Shown: one piece after another, positions 1 through 7,597 of the stretch
Position numbering within the stretch: position 1 is the stretch's first letter
Layout of the letters: each line of letters begins with the position of its first letter
Origin: Bacillota bacterium
GTDB taxonomy: Bacteria; Bacillota; TC1
NCBI GenBank assembly: GCA_024635925.1
Contig: JAGXHY010000024.1
Location: 1 to 36,448, forward strand
Length of the DNA: 36,448 nucleotides
Direction: 5' to 3'
The notes under the pieces: generated by a model
What the model saw: only the letters and a program-made list of their open reading frames with translations
Database searches by the model: none
Told to the model about the DNA's origin: nothing
Translations under genes and position numbers: made by a program

Positions 1-514
1 AAAATATTAACTCAAGAGCAAAAAAACCAATCATCAATAAAAAAACATCCTTAGCATAAGACTGACCTGTCCCATGACTATTAACAATTAGAATAGAAGA
101 AACAAAAACTACAATATTAAAAATTAAGATTATAACTAGTGAAGCTAGCATCTTATAAGCAACTACCATATTTCTTGTTATTGGTTTAACCATCAAAAAT
201 TCTGAAGTCTTATCACTTTCCTCAGAGGAAAGAATATTTGCTCCTAGCATACCACCATGTATTGCCCCAAGAAGCATTAAATATATAAAAGCTATACTAT
301 AATAACCTATAGGAGTACTTAAATCAAAATATCCAAGCCCCAATATACTTTGAAGTGCCTTTGGTAGATTATTTATTAAAGTATTAAAACTACTACCAGC
401 TGCTGATGTTGCCTTATACTCTACCATAGCCAAAGCAACAAAAACAATCAAAGCAACAGACCAAATAATTAATGACTTCATATTTGATTTTAATTCTTTT
501 AAAAATAGATTCAA
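1..514 (-). CDS. ABC-2 type transporter permease, partial (3' end outside window)
   Basis: Reading leftward from a TTG start at 514-512, preceded by an AGGAGG ribosome-binding site, an open frame runs off the window edge after about 171 codons. The product starts MNLFLKELKSNMKSLIIW and has several hydrophobic membrane segments. It also has the motif SSEESDKTSEFLMVKPITR, typical of the cytoplasmic loop of ABC-2 permeases that partner a BcrA/CcmA-like ATPase. It is a close paralogue of the gene at 553-1350: bases 1-514 align without gaps to 837-1350. The downstream part (1-180) is nearly identical and the start-proximal part is more diverged. It is the last visible gene of the leftward exporter operon. 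The substrate cannot be told from sequence. Confidence 0.85.
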   Translation of the reverse strand, partial: MNLFLKELKSNMKSLIIWSVALIVFVALAMVEYKATSAAGSSFNTLINNLPKALQSILGLGYFDLSTPIGYYSIAFIYLMLLGAIHGGMLGANILSSEESDKTSEFLMVKPITRNMVVAYKMLASLVIILIFNIVVFVSSILIVNSHGTGQSYAKDVFLLMIGFFALELIF

Positions 515-552
515 TTTATATATCCTCCTAATCCATAGTAGCTATTATTTAT

Positions 553-1350
553 CTAAATTTCTAGATCTCTTTTATTAAAGAAAACAAAGGAAAGATAAGC
601 AAGTACTAGGACAATAGTTACACCTATACCAATTTGAACTACATTAATACTAATGAAACCAAGAAGTACTTTTGGATCAAAATATGAAAATGGACTTAAA
701 TATTTAAACCATTTCAGAGAATCAAACATATCAGCCAAAACACTCATGATAAAAGTAATCAATAGAATTGAGGTAACTAATGATGCTGCTAGTTTTGCAC
801 GCTTTAATATGGTTGATAAGAAAAAGCCAATAAAGAAAAATATTAACTCAAGAGCAAAAAAACCAATCATCAATAAAAAAACATCCTTAGCATAAGACTG
901 TCCTGTCCCATGACTATTAACAATTAGGAAAGAAGAAACAAAAACTACAATATTAAAAATTAAGATTATAACTAGTGAAGCCAGCATCTTATAAGCAACT
1001 ACCATATTTCTTGTTATAGGTTTAATCATCAAAAACTCTGAAGTCTTATCCCTCTCTTCAGATGATAAAATATTTGCACCAAGCATACTACCGTGAATAG
1101 CTCCAAGAAGCATTAAATAAATAAAAGTAGCTCCAAAATAACCTATAGGTGTATTAAAATCAAAAGTACCAAAACCTAACATACTTTGGAATGCTTTTGG
1201 CATATCCATTAACAAGGCTGAGATACTACTACCAGCTGCTGAGGTTGCATCATATTTTATCATAGCCATAGCTACAAATAAAACTAAAGCAAGAGACCAA
1301 ATAATTAGGGATTTCCTATATGTTTTTAATTCTTTAAAAAATAAATTCAT
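553..1350 (-). CDS. ABC-2 type transporter permease (265 aa)
   Basis: Membrane component of an ABC exporter. The ATG at 1350-1348 is chosen because an AGAGGT sequence lies just upstream; a longer frame has no ribosome-binding site and would overlap the preceding gene. The protein has an N-terminal membrane helix (KSLIIWSLALVLFVAMAM), a long extracytoplasmic loop, the conserved cytoplasmic loop with SSEERDKTSEFLMIKPITR, and four to five further helices. It belongs to the ABC-2 family. It is a tandem paralogue of 1-514 and a more distant one of 1361-2158, which suggests a heteromeric transporter or alternative permeases sharing one ATPase. Substrate unknown; a drug, peptide or lantibiotic-type exporter is possible, but that is inference. 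Confidence 0.88.
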   Translation of the reverse strand: MNLFFKELKTYRKSLIIWSLALVLFVAMAMIKYDATSAAGSSISALLMDMPKAFQSMLGFGTFDFNTPIGYFGATFIYLMLLGAIHGSMLGANILSSEERDKTSEFLMIKPITRNMVVAYKMLASLVIILIFNIVVFVSSFLIVNSHGTGQSYAKDVFLLMIGFFALELIFFFIGFFLSTILKRAKLAASLVTSILLITFIMSVLADMFDSLKWFKYLSPFSYFDPKVLLGFISINVVQIGIGVTIVLVLAYLSFVFFNKRDLEI

Positions 1351-1360
1351 AATAATACCT

Positions 1361-2158
1361 CTAGACGCTATCAATATCTTTGTTGACATAAATAAAATAA
1401 CTGCCAACAAGACAAAGAATAATCAGTACAATACCCACAACCAAATAACTAAGTTCATAAGTACCATTTTTCAAGATATAATTAGTATCAAAATATTTAA
1501 AAGGTGTTAGATAACGCATCTTATCGTCACTAGCATTAACTGCAAATGCACCGATAGCAAAAAAACTAAAGACTACAGCTAAACTAATAGATATTGTAGA
1601 CTTAACTTTTTTTAAAAATACTCCAATAAAAAAACCGATTGATAAAAAAATCATCTCTACTAAAAATACTGATAAATGTAATAAAGTGAAAACCTTAAAA
1701 CTAAAAGTATCTTCTATAATAAGATTGATAGACATATAGGAGACTAGATAAAATAATAGATTTGTAATCAAAACTATAGTAATTGAAGCTCCAAGTTTTG
1801 ATATTAAAATTTTACTTCTTGTAACAGGTTTAGTCATAAGAAAATCTGCAGTCTTATCTCGCTCTTCCTTAGAAAGAATAGAAACACCCAGATTCATACC
1901 TTGAATCGAAGAAATAAGTAGAATATAAAAAAGGATAAAAGCATAAAAACCCATTATTGATAAGATATTTTTTAAATCTATTCCAAAAGCATTTTGAAAT
2001 TCTGGAGGAAAACCTTCAAGTAAATTTATGAAGGCTGATGTATCCTTACTAAATGATGGAAAGAAAGTTAAATATAAAGAAGTCAAAGCTATCATCCCTA
2101 AAAGGTAATAAAGACTGCTTTTTAAATTTATTTTTAATTCATAATTAAAGATATTCAT
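1361..2158 (-). CDS. ABC-2 type transporter permease (265 aa)
   Basis: First permease of the exporter operon, starting one base beyond the ATPase stop codon. The ATG at 2158-2156 has a strong GGAGGAG upstream, inside the end of the ATPase gene. The protein (MNIFNYELKINLKSSLYYLL...) has about six predicted membrane helices. Its loop motif LSKEERDKTADFLMTKPVTRS matches the two downstream paralogues, as does its length of 265 residues. The three permeases therefore probably arose by duplication within the operon. Membrane location and partnership with the ATPase follow from family and gene order; the substrate is not evident. Confidence 0.88.
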   Translation of the reverse strand: MNIFNYELKINLKSSLYYLLGMIALTSLYLTFFPSFSKDTSAFINLLEGFPPEFQNAFGIDLKNILSIMGFYAFILFYILLISSIQGMNLGVSILSKEERDKTADFLMTKPVTRSKILISKLGASITIVLITNLLFYLVSYMSINLIIEDTFSFKVFTLLHLSVFLVEMIFLSIGFFIGVFLKKVKSTISISLAVVFSFFAIGAFAVNASDDKMRYLTPFKYFDTNYILKNGTYELSYLVVGIVLIILCLVGSYFIYVNKDIDSV

Positions 2159-2159
2159 C

Positions 2160-3050
2160 TTACTCCTCCCTAACATAGTAGTGCATGAATATATCTTCTA
2201 AATCAGGGTCTTCAATTAATAAATCATGTACTTTTAGAGTAGATAATTTATTTGTAAGGAGATTAATATCACCACTATAGAGGAAACTTAATTTATCATC
2301 TACAGTTTTGAAATCTTTAGTACCCTTAATATTGAAGTAATTATCATCAATTGGAGTAGAACTTTCAATTAATACTCTCTTATAAGTTTTTTCTCTTAAA
2401 GTATTCATATCTTCAAGTTTAATTAACTTGCCTTCTTTAACAATACCTACTCTAGTAGAAATTTTTTGAACTTCATTTAAAATATGGGATGAAAATAAAA
2501 CAGTAGTTCCCTTTTTATTTTCTTCCATTATTAAATCAAAAAACCTTTGTTGCATCAATGGATCAAGACCACTTGTAGGTTCGTCTAGAATTACTAAACG
2601 TGGTTCATGCATAAGTCCTTGGATAATGCTTACTTTCTTTTTATTACCAAGGGACAAGTCCCTTATTTTTCTATTTACATCTAATTCCATAATATCAACA
2701 AGTTCAGCCATACGTTTCTTACTATCTTTTTTGTAGAAACTAGCTGAATATTTAAGTAGCTCTTTAACTTTCATATTGTCATAATAGAATATTTCTGATG
2801 GAATATACCCAACCTCTTCAGCTATCTTTGCTGGATATTTGGTCGTGTCTAGACCAAATATTGTGCTTTCCCCACTAGTTGGATGAATTAGATTAAGGAG
2901 GGTTCTAATAGTCGTCGATTTACCAGCACCATTAGGACCAATAAAACCAAAAATTTCTCCTTCTTTAATATTGAAAGTTATATCGATAATACCACGAGCT
3001 TTTCCATAGTACTTTGTTAGATTTTTCATTTCTATAATATTACTAGCCAT
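2160..3050 (-). CDS. ABC transporter ATP-binding protein (296 aa)
   Basis: Nucleotide-binding subunit energising the permeases downstream. It shows Walker A (GPNGAGKST), the signature LSLGNKKKVSIIQGL, Walker B (RLVILDEPTSGLDP) and the switch histidine (SSHIL). A C-terminal extension of about 80 residues resembles the DUF4162-type tail of BcrA/CcmA-like exporter ATPases. The signature has GN in place of the usual GQ/GE, which is common in this subfamily. The ATG at 3050-3048 is chosen because AAGGAG lies eight bases upstream; an ATG at 3056 would be only two bases from that site. It is first in the leftward operon. Confidence 0.92.
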   Translation of the reverse strand: MASNIIEMKNLTKYYGKARGIIDITFNIKEGEIFGFIGPNGAGKSTTIRTLLNLIHPTSGESTIFGLDTTKYPAKIAEEVGYIPSEIFYYDNMKVKELLKYSASFYKKDSKKRMAELVDIMELDVNRKIRDLSLGNKKKVSIIQGLMHEPRLVILDEPTSGLDPLMQQRFFDLIMEENKKGTTVLFSSHILNEVQKISTRVGIVKEGKLIKLEDMNTLREKTYKRVLIESSTPIDDNYFNIKGTKDFKTVDDKLSFLYSGDINLLTNKLSTLKVHDLLIEDPDLEDIFMHYYVREE

Positions 3051-3080
3051 GTTCATCACTCCTTTTAAAATATACACTCA

Positions 3081-3109
3081 ATTATATACCTTTATATGGT
3101 AATTGTTAA
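3081..3109 (-). promoter_or_regulatory. Sigma-A-type promoter of the ABC exporter operon
   Basis: On the minus strand, a -35 box TTAACA (3109-3104) and a perfect -10 box TATAAT (3086-3081) are separated by 17 bases. This sits about 30 bases upstream of the ATPase start and diverges from the aro operon promoter. It was read by eye; the match to consensus is 11 of 12 positions. Confidence 0.75.
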
Positions 3110-3124
3110 GAGTTTTAAGAGTTA

Positions 3125-3153
3125 TTGACATTTACTAGTAAATATTTTATAAT
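3125..3153 (+). promoter_or_regulatory. Consensus sigma-A promoter of the aromatic amino-acid operon
   Basis: TTGACA (3125-3130), a 17-base spacer and TATAAT (3148-3153) match the consensus at all 12 positions. The transcript would start near 3160. That gives a leader of about 200 bases before aroF containing a short ORF and a terminator, so a strong promoter is set in front of a conditional stop, the arrangement expected for attenuation. Confidence 0.85.
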
Positions 3154-3186
3154 TAATTTTAGATAAAGACAAAGGTTGGTTTGATT

Positions 3187-3279
3187 ATGAAAAATTTAAT
3201 TAAAATCACAACTGAATACTTTTATTACTTCTTTAGCCCAAACTTTTTTAGTTGGGTATTTTGTGTTGGAAGTAAATAA
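3187..3279 (+). CDS. Aromatic-rich leader peptide of the aro operon (30 aa)
   Basis: ATG at 3187 to TAA at 3277-3279, about 27 bases into the predicted transcript. The weak site AAAGG (3171-3175) lies upstream. Residues 11-16 read Y-F-Y-Y-F-F, followed by SPN-F-F-S-W-V-F. Ten of the fifteen residues from 11 to 25 are aromatic (six Phe, three Tyr, one Trp). The ORF ends just before a strong terminator and directly upstream of genes for Phe, Tyr and common aromatic synthesis. By analogy with the enterobacterial pheA and trp leader peptides, translation probably senses charged aromatic tRNAs. The peptide itself is unlikely to have a function. Identification rests on composition, position and RNA pairing, not on homology. 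Confidence 0.75.
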   Translation: MKNLIKITTEYFYYFFSPNFFSWVFCVGSK

Positions 3280-3329
3280 AAGTAGAGTCTAATATCAATT
3301 TCAATTGTAAAAGCAATGAGAAGGCTCTG
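3211..3329 (+). promoter_or_regulatory. Attenuator: mutually exclusive leader RNA pairings
   Basis: Segment 1 (3217-3231, TACTTTTATTACTTC) covers the Tyr-Phe-Tyr-Tyr-Phe codons. It pairs with segment 2 (3269-3284) over 15 base pairs with one bulged A. A short ACT/AGT pairing (3211-3213 with 3286-3288) extends this helix. The distal part of segment 2 (AGAGTCT, 3284-3290) can instead pair with AGGCTCT (3322-3328). That removes the 5' arm of the terminator and so acts as an antiterminator. The leader stop codon lies in segment 2. A ribosome that finishes the peptide would cover segment 2 and allow termination, while a ribosome stalled at the Tyr/Phe codons covers segment 1 and frees segment 2. 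Pairings were found by eye and no energies were computed. Confidence 0.6.
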
Positions 3330-3354
3330 ATATAGCCTTCTCATTTTTTATTTT
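3315..3354 (+). terminator. Intrinsic terminator of the attenuator, upstream of aroF
   Basis: A perfect 12-bp stem (AATGAGAAGGCT 3315-3326 with AGCCTTCTCATT 3334-3345), a seven-base loop and a run of T. It ends immediately before the aroF ribosome-binding site AAGGAGG. It lies downstream of the promoter, so expression of the aro operon requires read-through. Confidence 0.9.
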
Positions 3355-3367
3355 AAGGAGGAAAAAA

Positions 3368-4384
3368 ATGGTAATTGTATTTAAACCAGGAGCAGAAGGT
3401 AATGAACTAGAAAAAATGAAAAAAAATCTAGAAGAAAAAGGAATAACTGTCAGTATAACAATTGGTCAAGATCAGACAATATTCGGCTTGATTGGTGACA
3501 CAAGATCTCTTAATCCAGGACAGTTAGAATTAAGTTCTGTGGTAGAAAAAGTTATGAGAATTCAAGAACCTTTCAAAAAAGCCAATCGAGTTTTCCATCC
3601 AGAAGATACTATAGTGGATGTGATGGGTCAAAAAATTGGTGGAGGTCATTTTGGTGTTATTGCTGGTCCTTGTGCTATTGAAAGTGAAGAACAATTTTTA
3701 ACAATAGCTAGATCAGTTAAAAAATCTGGAGCCAATTTTCTAAGAGGTGGTGCTTTTAAACCTAGAACTTCACCTTATAGCTTCCAAGGGATGGGTAAAG
3801 AAGGCATTGAAATTATGAAAATAGCTAGAGAAGAAACAGGCCTGCCAATTATAACTGAAATGATGGCACCAGCCCATGTTCAACAATTTGCTGAAGATGT
3901 AGATGTAATTCAAATTGGTGCAAGAAATATGCAAAACTTTGATCTTTTAAAAGAAGCTGGAAAAGTTAAGACACCAGTATTATTAAAAAGAGGTCTTAGT
4001 GCAACCTTTGAAGAATTTCTAATGGCTGCAGAATATATTATGTCAGAAGGTAATGAGAACGTAATTCTTTGTGAAAGAGGAATTAGAACCTTTGAAACAT
4101 GGACTAGAAATACACTTGATATAAGTGCTGTTCCAGTTATACATAGAAAAAGTCATTTACCTATAGTAATTGACCCAAGTCATGCTGGTGGAATATACTG
4201 GATAGTAGAACCATTAACCAAAGCTGCTGTAGCTATTGGTGCTGATGGTATAACAATAGAAGTTCATCATAAACCAGAAGAAGCTGTTAGTGATGGACAA
4301 CAATCATTAATTCCAGAAGCATTTGATAAAATGATGAAAAAAGTACGATTACTAAGAAAAGCAGTCTTGGAGATGGAAAAATAG
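3368..4384 (+). CDS. aroF: 3-deoxy-7-phosphoheptulonate (DAHP) synthase
   Basis: Catalyses the first step of the shikimate pathway: phosphoenolpyruvate plus erythrose 4-phosphate gives DAHP. The 338-residue protein has an N-terminal ferredoxin-like regulatory domain of about 70 residues, then a TIM-barrel of the type I-beta (Bacillus/Thermotoga) class. Visible motifs are GPCAIES, GGAFKPRTSPYSFQG, QIGARNMQNFDLL, LLKRG and DPSHAGG. The ATG at 3368 follows AAGGAGG. It is the first enzyme gene after the attenuator, so control of the whole pathway would act here. The N-terminal domain in this class usually mediates feedback inhibition by aromatic end products; that is family knowledge, not seen here. 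Confidence 0.96.
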   Translation: MVIVFKPGAEGNELEKMKKNLEEKGITVSITIGQDQTIFGLIGDTRSLNPGQLELSSVVEKVMRIQEPFKKANRVFHPEDTIVDVMGQKIGGGHFGVIAGPCAIESEEQFLTIARSVKKSGANFLRGGAFKPRTSPYSFQGMGKEGIEIMKIAREETGLPIITEMMAPAHVQQFAEDVDVIQIGARNMQNFDLLKEAGKVKTPVLLKRGLSATFEEFLMAAEYIMSEGNENVILCERGIRTFETWTRNTLDISAVPVIHRKSHLPIVIDPSHAGGIYWIVEPLTKAAVAIGADGITIEVHHKPEEAVSDGQQSLIPEAFDKMMKKVRLLRKAVLEMEK

Positions 4385-5217
4385 TGAATAAAAAAATAGG
4401 GATAGTTGGCTTAGGATTAATTGGTGCCTCTATAGCTTTAAGTTTAAAGGGCAAAGTTGATGAAATTCTAGCAGTCGACAGAGACGAAGCTGTTATAAAA
4501 ATAGCAATGGAAAGAAAAATCATTGATAAAGGATCAACAAAACCAGAAGAAATTCTTGGAAAAGTTGATTTAGTTATCTTTGCTCTATACCCTAGTGATA
4601 TTCTTAACTATATAGTAGAACATAAAAATATTTGGCATAAAGGTCAAATTTTAATGGATGTGGCAGGCTTAAAGGGTGAATTAGTAAAGACAGTTCAGTC
4701 ACTTTTACCTGATGTGGAATTTATTGGAACTCATCCAATGGCTGGTAGAGAAGTTTCTGGAATTAAAGGTGCTAGAGAAGAACTATTCTTAGGTTCTAAT
4801 TTCATCATAACTCCAACAGATAAAAATAGTGTGGAAGGTCTTAATTTTGTAAGAGAAATGGCTCTATTATTAGGAGTTAAAAACATTTTTGAAATGACAC
4901 CAGAAGAGCATGATGCTTTAATAGCTTATACTAGTCATATGCCTCATCTTTTAGCACTAGCACTTATAGATAATTATACTCAAGGTAGTGAAAAAATTAT
5001 AGGAAGAAGTTTTCTGGATGCTACAAGAGTAGCCAATATAAATGAAAGACTTTGGTCTGAACTTTTTTTGATGAATAAGGGAGCCTTATCAGAAGAAATT
5101 GATAAAATAATTGGTAAATTATTAAATTTTAAGGAAAAAATTAATAAAGATGATAGAATAGGACTTGAAGAAAAGATGAAGGGGATTAAAGCCCTTAAAG
5201 AAAGGATCGACAAATGA
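4384..5217 (+). CDS. tyrA: Prephenate dehydrogenase
   Basis: Converts prephenate to 4-hydroxyphenylpyruvate for tyrosine synthesis. The 277-residue protein starts with an NAD-binding Rossmann motif (GLGLIGASIAL) and carries the family motif THPMAGREVSGIKGA. A helical dimerisation domain with YTSHMPHLLALAL and SFLDATRVA follows. There is no C-terminal ACT domain, which longer relatives have. The start is GTG at 4384, overlapping the aroF stop by one base (TAGTG), with GGAG upstream inside aroF. The overlap indicates translational coupling. Confidence 0.94.
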   Translation: MNKKIGIVGLGLIGASIALSLKGKVDEILAVDRDEAVIKIAMERKIIDKGSTKPEEILGKVDLVIFALYPSDILNYIVEHKNIWHKGQILMDVAGLKGELVKTVQSLLPDVEFIGTHPMAGREVSGIKGAREELFLGSNFIITPTDKNSVEGLNFVREMALLLGVKNIFEMTPEEHDALIAYTSHMPHLLALALIDNYTQGSEKIIGRSFLDATRVANINERLWSELFLMNKGALSEEIDKIIGKLLNFKEKINKDDRIGLEEKMKGIKALKERIDK

Positions 5218-6302
5218 TTTTAAAAGTAGCTTTAGGTGAAAAAAGTTATGATATAGTTATTGAAAAAAACTCTCTTACTAAAGCAGGCAACTTAATTAAG
5301 CCTTTTCTTAAGGGTGATAAAATTGTCATAATCACTGATGAAAATGTCGATAAATATTATGGTGATTTAGTCCTAAATTCTTTTTTAAAGGAGGGTTTAG
5401 TAGTTGAAAAACTTGTTATAAAACCAGGAGAGTCATCTAAGAGTATTGATCAAGCAATGGAAATCTATAAGTTCTTATTAGATAAAGGTGTTGGAAGAAA
5501 AGATTTACTTGTTGCCTTAGGTGGTGGAGTGGTTGGTGATTTAGTAGGCTATTGTGCTGCAACTTATTTAAGAGGGATAGATTTTTACCAAATACCAACT
5601 AGTTTACTTGCCCAAATAGATAGTAGTGTTGGTGGTAAAGTAGCTATTGATCTTCCTTATGGAAAAAATTTAGTTGGAGCCTTTTATCAACCTAAAGGTG
5701 TTTTAATTGATGAAATGACCTTAACAACTTTAGAAGAAAAATATTTTATTGATGGAATGGCAGAGGCTATAAAATATGGAGCTATTTTTTCAGAGGAATT
5801 CTTTTCCTATTTAGAAACTGAAGCTTTCACTCTTTTAGATGTGAGGTTTGGTAAAAGTATGGAAAAGGTAATCTATCAATGTTGTAACTTTAAAAGAATT
5901 GTAGTAGAAGAAGATCAGTTTGAAAATGGTAGAAGAGCCTTATTAAACTTTGGACATACTATAGGACATGGTATTGAAAAAGTCGAGGGCTTTGTTGGAC
6001 ATAGTCATGGTGAGGCTGTAGGTATTGGCATGTGTCTAATAGCTAAGATTGGAGAATACTTAGGAGTTACTGATACTGGTACTTATGAAAGATTAAGGAA
6101 ATTAGTAGAACAAACTGGTCTTCCAGTAGAATTTCCTGTTAATATAAAGGTAGAAGTAGTTGATGCTATGGGTTATGATAAGAAAGCTCAAGGTAAAGGT
6201 ATTAAACTTATAATGCTAAGTGGGATAGGAAAAAGTTTTATATTAGAAGAAAAAAAAGAAAACTTGATGAATTTAGTAAATAGAGGGATAGAATTATTAT
6301 GA
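5214..6302 (+). CDS. aroB: 3-dehydroquinate synthase
   Basis: Cyclises DAHP to 3-dehydroquinate using NAD and a divalent metal. The 362-residue protein has the NAD-binding GGGVVGDLVGYCAATYLRG segment and the QIPTSLLAQIDSSVGGK motif. Metal-ligand histidines are in FGHTIGHGIE and GHSHGEAVGIGM. Length is normal for the family. The ATG overlaps the tyrA stop by four bases (ATGA), so it is very likely coupled in translation. Confidence 0.96.
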   Translation: MILKVALGEKSYDIVIEKNSLTKAGNLIKPFLKGDKIVIITDENVDKYYGDLVLNSFLKEGLVVEKLVIKPGESSKSIDQAMEIYKFLLDKGVGRKDLLVALGGGVVGDLVGYCAATYLRGIDFYQIPTSLLAQIDSSVGGKVAIDLPYGKNLVGAFYQPKGVLIDEMTLTTLEEKYFIDGMAEAIKYGAIFSEEFFSYLETEAFTLLDVRFGKSMEKVIYQCCNFKRIVVEEDQFENGRRALLNFGHTIGHGIEKVEGFVGHSHGEAVGIGMCLIAKIGEYLGVTDTGTYERLRKLVEQTGLPVEFPVNIKVEVVDAMGYDKKAQGKGIKLIMLSGIGKSFILEEKKENLMNLVNRGIELL

Positions 6303-7597
6303 AGGATAAAATAACAATTTACCCACAATACCTAGGAGGGGAAGTTAAAATACCACCTTCTAAAAGTATGGCTCACAGATATATTATTGGGGCCGCTTTA
6401 AGTCAGCAAGAGGTTAATATAAAAAACATAGAAGCTTCAAAGGATATTGAAGCTACATTAGAGGTTATGAGTAATCTTGGAGTGAATTTTTATAGAGGTA
6501 AAGAAAATGATGAAAGATTGTCCTTGATTATTGAGGGTCATGGTTCTAACTTTAAGTTGAATAATAAAATTTTTAACTGTAACGAATCAGGTTCTACTTT
6601 AAGATTTTTACTACCTTTACTTCTTCTTTTTAGTGAAGAAGTAATTATTGAAGGTAAGGGTAAATTAAAGGAAAGACCTCTTGATGTCTATTATGAAATA
6701 ATGGATGAACAAGGTATTGCTTATAGTAATGATGGTGGAAAGTTACCACTTACTTTGGTTGGAGGCAGAAAAACTCTTCAACCTGGGCATTTTAAGGTTA
6801 GGGGTGATATTAGTTCCCAGTTTATTACTGGACTTCTTTATGCCTTACCATTACTAGAGGGTGATAGTGTAATTGAAATGACTACGACTTTAGAGTCTAG
6901 GCCATATATTGATCTGACTATTAAAGCCTTAGCTGATTTTGATATTAAAATTGAAAATGAGAATTACCAAATATTTAAGATACCTGGTAATCAAAAATAT
7001 AGTTCTGGTATTTATGAAGTTGAGGGTGACTATTCTCAATTAGCATTTTTTGCTGTAGCTGGTGCAATAGGAAAAAATGAAATAAGATGTACTGGTATTG
7101 ATAGACATTCTCTACAAGGTGATAAAGCTATAGTAGATATTATGAAGAAAATGGGTGCAGATATAGATGAGGTGACAGGTGGTTTTCTTTTCAAACCAAG
7201 TAAGACTAAAGGTTGTGTGATTGATATTAAAGAATGTCCAGATCTTGTACCAGCTTTATGTGTTTTAGCTAGTCTGTCAAAGGGTGAAACTAAAATAATT
7301 AATGGTGAGCGATTAAAAATTAAGGAATCAAATAGATTAGAGTCTACTGCTAAAGAGCTTATAAAACTTGGAGCTGATATTAGTATTGGTGAAGATAGCT
7401 TAACTATTAGAGGGATAGATGGTTTTACTGGTGGAGTTGTTGATAGTTGGAACGATCATAGAGTAGCAATGAGTTTAGGAATTGCTAGTCAAAGGGCTGA
7501 AGGTCAATTAATATTGACTGGAGCAAATAGTGTTGCTAAGTCCTATCCAAGTTTTTGGTCTGATTTTGTAAAATTAGGAGGAAAGATTAGTGAATAG
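6299..7597 (+). CDS. aroA: 5-enolpyruvylshikimate-3-phosphate (EPSP) synthase
   Basis: Transfers enolpyruvyl from PEP to shikimate 3-phosphate. The 432-residue protein has the N-terminal PPSKSMAHR substrate-binding motif, CNESGSTLRFLLPL (shikimate-phosphate/PEP site), GDISSQFITGLL, EGDYSQLAF, RLKIKESNRL and the C-terminal NDHRVAMS. The second motif has SGST rather than the NAGT of E. coli-type class I enzymes. Such differences are found in other Firmicute enzymes, and I draw no conclusion about glyphosate response. It overlaps aroB by four bases (ATGA). Confidence 0.96.
   Translation: MKDKITIYPQYLGGEVKIPPSKSMAHRYIIGAALSQQEVNIKNIEASKDIEATLEVMSNLGVNFYRGKENDERLSLIIEGHGSNFKLNNKIFNCNESGSTLRFLLPLLLLFSEEVIIEGKGKLKERPLDVYYEIMDEQGIAYSNDGGKLPLTLVGGRKTLQPGHFKVRGDISSQFITGLLYALPLLEGDSVIEMTTTLESRPYIDLTIKALADFDIKIENENYQIFKIPGNQKYSSGIYEVEGDYSQLAFFAVAGAIGKNEIRCTGIDRHSLQGDKAIVDIMKKMGADIDEVTGGFLFKPSKTKGCVIDIKECPDLVPALCVLASLSKGETKIINGERLKIKESNRLESTAKELIKLGADISIGEDSLTIRGIDGFTGGVVDSWNDHRVAMSLGIASQRAEGQLILTGANSVAKSYPSFWSDFVKLGGKISE

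Noticed and set aside
653..895. Rightward 80-codon frame within the permease gene
   Set aside because: Antisense to a clear ABC-2 permease; no RBS and no recognisable product.
3160..3367. T-box riboswitch before aroF
   Set aside because: The T-box TGGNACCGCG-like sequence and the stem I architecture are not visible; the leader ORF with aromatic codons explains the region better.
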